Shown here piece by piece: positions 6,880 to 7,744 of a stretch of 7,744 nt of DNA. Position 1 is the first letter of the stretch. Each line of letters opens with the position of its first letter. The stretch is from an uncultured Bacillota bacterium (GTDB lineage Bacteria > Bacillota_I > Bacilli_A > Izemoplasmatales > UBA1188): the NCBI GenBank assembly GCA_937907585.1, contig CALCVH010000180.1:1-7744 (forward strand). Reading direction: 5' to 3'. Both the position numbers and the translations under genes were made by a program. The notes below the pieces were generated by a model, which had not been told where the DNA came from, ran no database searches, and saw nothing but the letters and a program-made list of their open reading frames with translations.

Positions 6880-7416
6880 CTATTTTTCAAAATATGGAAC
6901 GAAATGACGATATCTCATTTCTTTTAAAGCTTCTTCGGCTTCTTCCTTATGGTTTTCAGTTTCGAATTTCTTTACTGATATAATCTTAGGATTGTCTTCT
7001 TCAGTTTCATCATAGATAACATATCCTTTTTGGTTAACTACTCTAAAACATCCTGATTTAGATTCTCTTAAGAAAGTACCTACTTCGATAGTTGCGAGCT
7101 GTTCAGGATCTACACAGTAATAAATTCTTTTCCCATCCCTTTCAACCTTTTCAACTAGATCACCATTTACAGTAAATAATGGTTTATAGTAGTTATCAGC
7201 GATCTTTCTAACTGTTAGCGCTTCTTTGACTTCAACTAGCTGTTCATCATCAACTGGAAAATATCTTTGAGAACCATCCTTATTGAGTACTGGTTTTCCT
7301 TCCTTATCCATTCCAGGTTCAATAAATACTTCGTAAGCAGCTAATCTGGTGTCTACTTTTTCTTCGCTACCAACCTTAATAGTCGACTCTTTAACCGACA
7401 AAAATACTTTGTTCAT
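6880..7416 (-). CDS. Unrecognised 178-residue soluble protein with internal duplication
   Basis: I do not recognise this protein. It is hydrophilic and charged, with no signal peptide or membrane segment, so it is probably cytoplasmic. Residues 46-63 (KDGSQRYFPVDDEQLVEV) and 93-112 (RDGKRIYYCVDPEQLATIEV) align as a repeat with shared pattern DG-x2/3-Y-x2-VDxEQL-x-EV. A weaker third copy may lie near 129-148. Strand-rich stretches suggest a small beta-repeat fold. The end is a short charged helix (about 155-170, with EEAEEALKEM). The start at 7416 is supported by AGGAG at 7421-7425, four bases upstream. The gene has a clear terminator and sits 62 bases after the YhhN-like gene, so it may form its own transcript. 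Its composition is less Ile/Asn-rich than the glycosidases, consistent with a core rather than accessory gene (inference). No link to sugar metabolism is evident. Confidence 0.85.
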   Translation of the reverse strand: MNKVFLSVKESTIKVGSEEKVDTRLAAYEVFIEPGMDKEGKPVLNKDGSQRYFPVDDEQLVEVKEALTVRKIADNYYKPLFTVNGDLVEKVERDGKRIYYCVDPEQLATIEVGTFLRESKSGCFRVVNQKGYVIYDETEEDNPKIISVKKFETENHKEEAEEALKEMRYRHFVPYFEK

Positions 7417-7455
7417 GTTTCTCCTAATAATAAATAATTATATGTTGTTATTGTA

Positions 7456-7487
7456 ATTATATTTTACCACATTTTTACTTAAATCAA
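7456..7487 (-). promoter_or_regulatory. Weak promoter candidate for the 178-residue protein gene
   Basis: A perfect -10 hexamer TATAAT lies at 7456-7461 on the minus strand, 39 bases before the ATG at 7416. The best -35 match, TTGATT at 7482-7487, is 20 bases away, which is longer than ideal. It overlaps the stop codon of the YhhN-like gene. An alternative -10, TAAAAT (7460-7465), shares the region. Confidence 0.35.
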
Positions 7488-7744
7488 ACAAATGCTTAAC
7501 GCAATTAATGATTGTCCTATATAATAGATGATTAAATTGAATGAAACTAGCCATTCTTTTCTATTATTTCCAAATTCATTAAATGCGAGAATTATATCAG
7601 ATGAGACAAATAATATCATACCAATCATGAATATGATGTTTGATATATTAATATTTGTTAATCCAAATACGATTGATAATACTAATATCAATACTATTAT
7701 AGTTAGATAAACTCCACCTAAAATAAGGATGCTTTTAGATGCGG
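7479..7744 (-). CDS. YhhN-family membrane protein (lysoplasmalogenase-like), C-terminal part
   Basis: The frame is open from the right edge of the window to a TAA at 7479, giving 87 visible residues. The 5' part, including the start codon, lies outside. A TTG at 7691 is in frame but is not taken as the start, because the frame continues hydrophobic coding upstream of it. Three membrane segments are visible: about 5-28, 33-54 and 64-86. Between and within them are the YhhN signatures: an FxxSDxxLAxxxF motif at 45-57 (S48, D49) and YYxxQxLIA at 73-81 (Q77). Known members of the family hydrolyse the vinyl-ether bond of lysoplasmalogens or act as unassigned membrane proteins, and the family normally has about eight helices. 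Activity here is inferred only from family membership. Confidence 0.8.
   Translation of the reverse strand, partial: ASKSILILGGVYLTIIVLILVLSIVFGLTNINISNIIFMIGMILFVSSDIILAFNEFGNNRKEWLVSFNLIIYYIGQSLIALSICLI

Noticed and set aside
7528..7710. Plus-strand open frame of 60 codons
   Set aside because: It is antisense to the YhhN-like gene, which has clear family motifs and membrane segments.
46..7744. TGA=Trp genetic code (Mycoplasma type)
   Set aside because: All frames are intact under the standard code and every Trp, including catalytic-motif Trp in GH78 and the GH63-type enzyme, is TGG.
1..7744. CRISPR array, tRNA/rRNA gene, insertion sequence or prophage elements
   Set aside because: No regularly spaced repeats, no transposase or integrase frame and no structured RNA signature were found; coding is nearly continuous.

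Overview
The window looks like chromosomal DNA from a low-GC member of the Bacilli/Mollicutes-like Firmicutes. I judge GC at roughly 30 % by eye; it was not computed. The proteins are rich in Ile, Asn and Lys, Shine-Dalgarno (SD) sites are AGGA/AAGGA-like, and all seven stop codons are TAA or TAG. Tryptophan is read from TGG and no reading frame is broken by TGA, so the standard bacterial code applies, not the Mycoplasma TGA=Trp code. The species cannot be named from this sequence.

Layout from left to right. (i) 46-1026, plus strand: an AraC-family regulator with its own promoter. (ii) 1047-6744, minus strand: a tight four-gene operon that converges on the regulator. In transcription order it encodes a right-handed beta-helix glycosidase resembling GH110 alpha-galactosidases, an SGNH/GDSL esterase, a GH63-type (alpha/alpha)6 glycosidase and a GH78 alpha-L-rhamnosidase. 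Three stop/start junctions overlap, nearly touch or lie 20 nt apart. (iii) 6745-6879: a dense control region. It holds the operon promoter (extended -10), a 27-bp near-palindrome covering the -35 box, a second 9-bp inverted repeat, and the terminator of the gene behind. (iv) 6880-7416, minus strand: an unrecognised 178-residue soluble protein with an internal duplication. (v) 7479 to the right edge, minus strand: the C-terminal part of a YhhN-family (lysoplasmalogenase-like) membrane protein cut by the window.

How the genes may work together (inference): none of the four operon products has a visible signal peptide or membrane anchor. They would act in the cytoplasm on a small imported glycan or glycoside. 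The three glycosidases all belong to families that attack alpha-linked non-reducing ends (alpha-L-Rha, alpha-Gal, alpha-Glc/Man), and the SGNH enzyme would remove an ester group. The AraC-type protein, with its N-terminal cupin, would sense a sugar and control the operon. No transporter, sugar kinase or isomerase lies inside the window, so the substrate is not determined. This combination is the best candidate here for an undescribed catabolic locus. The rest of the window is ordinary.
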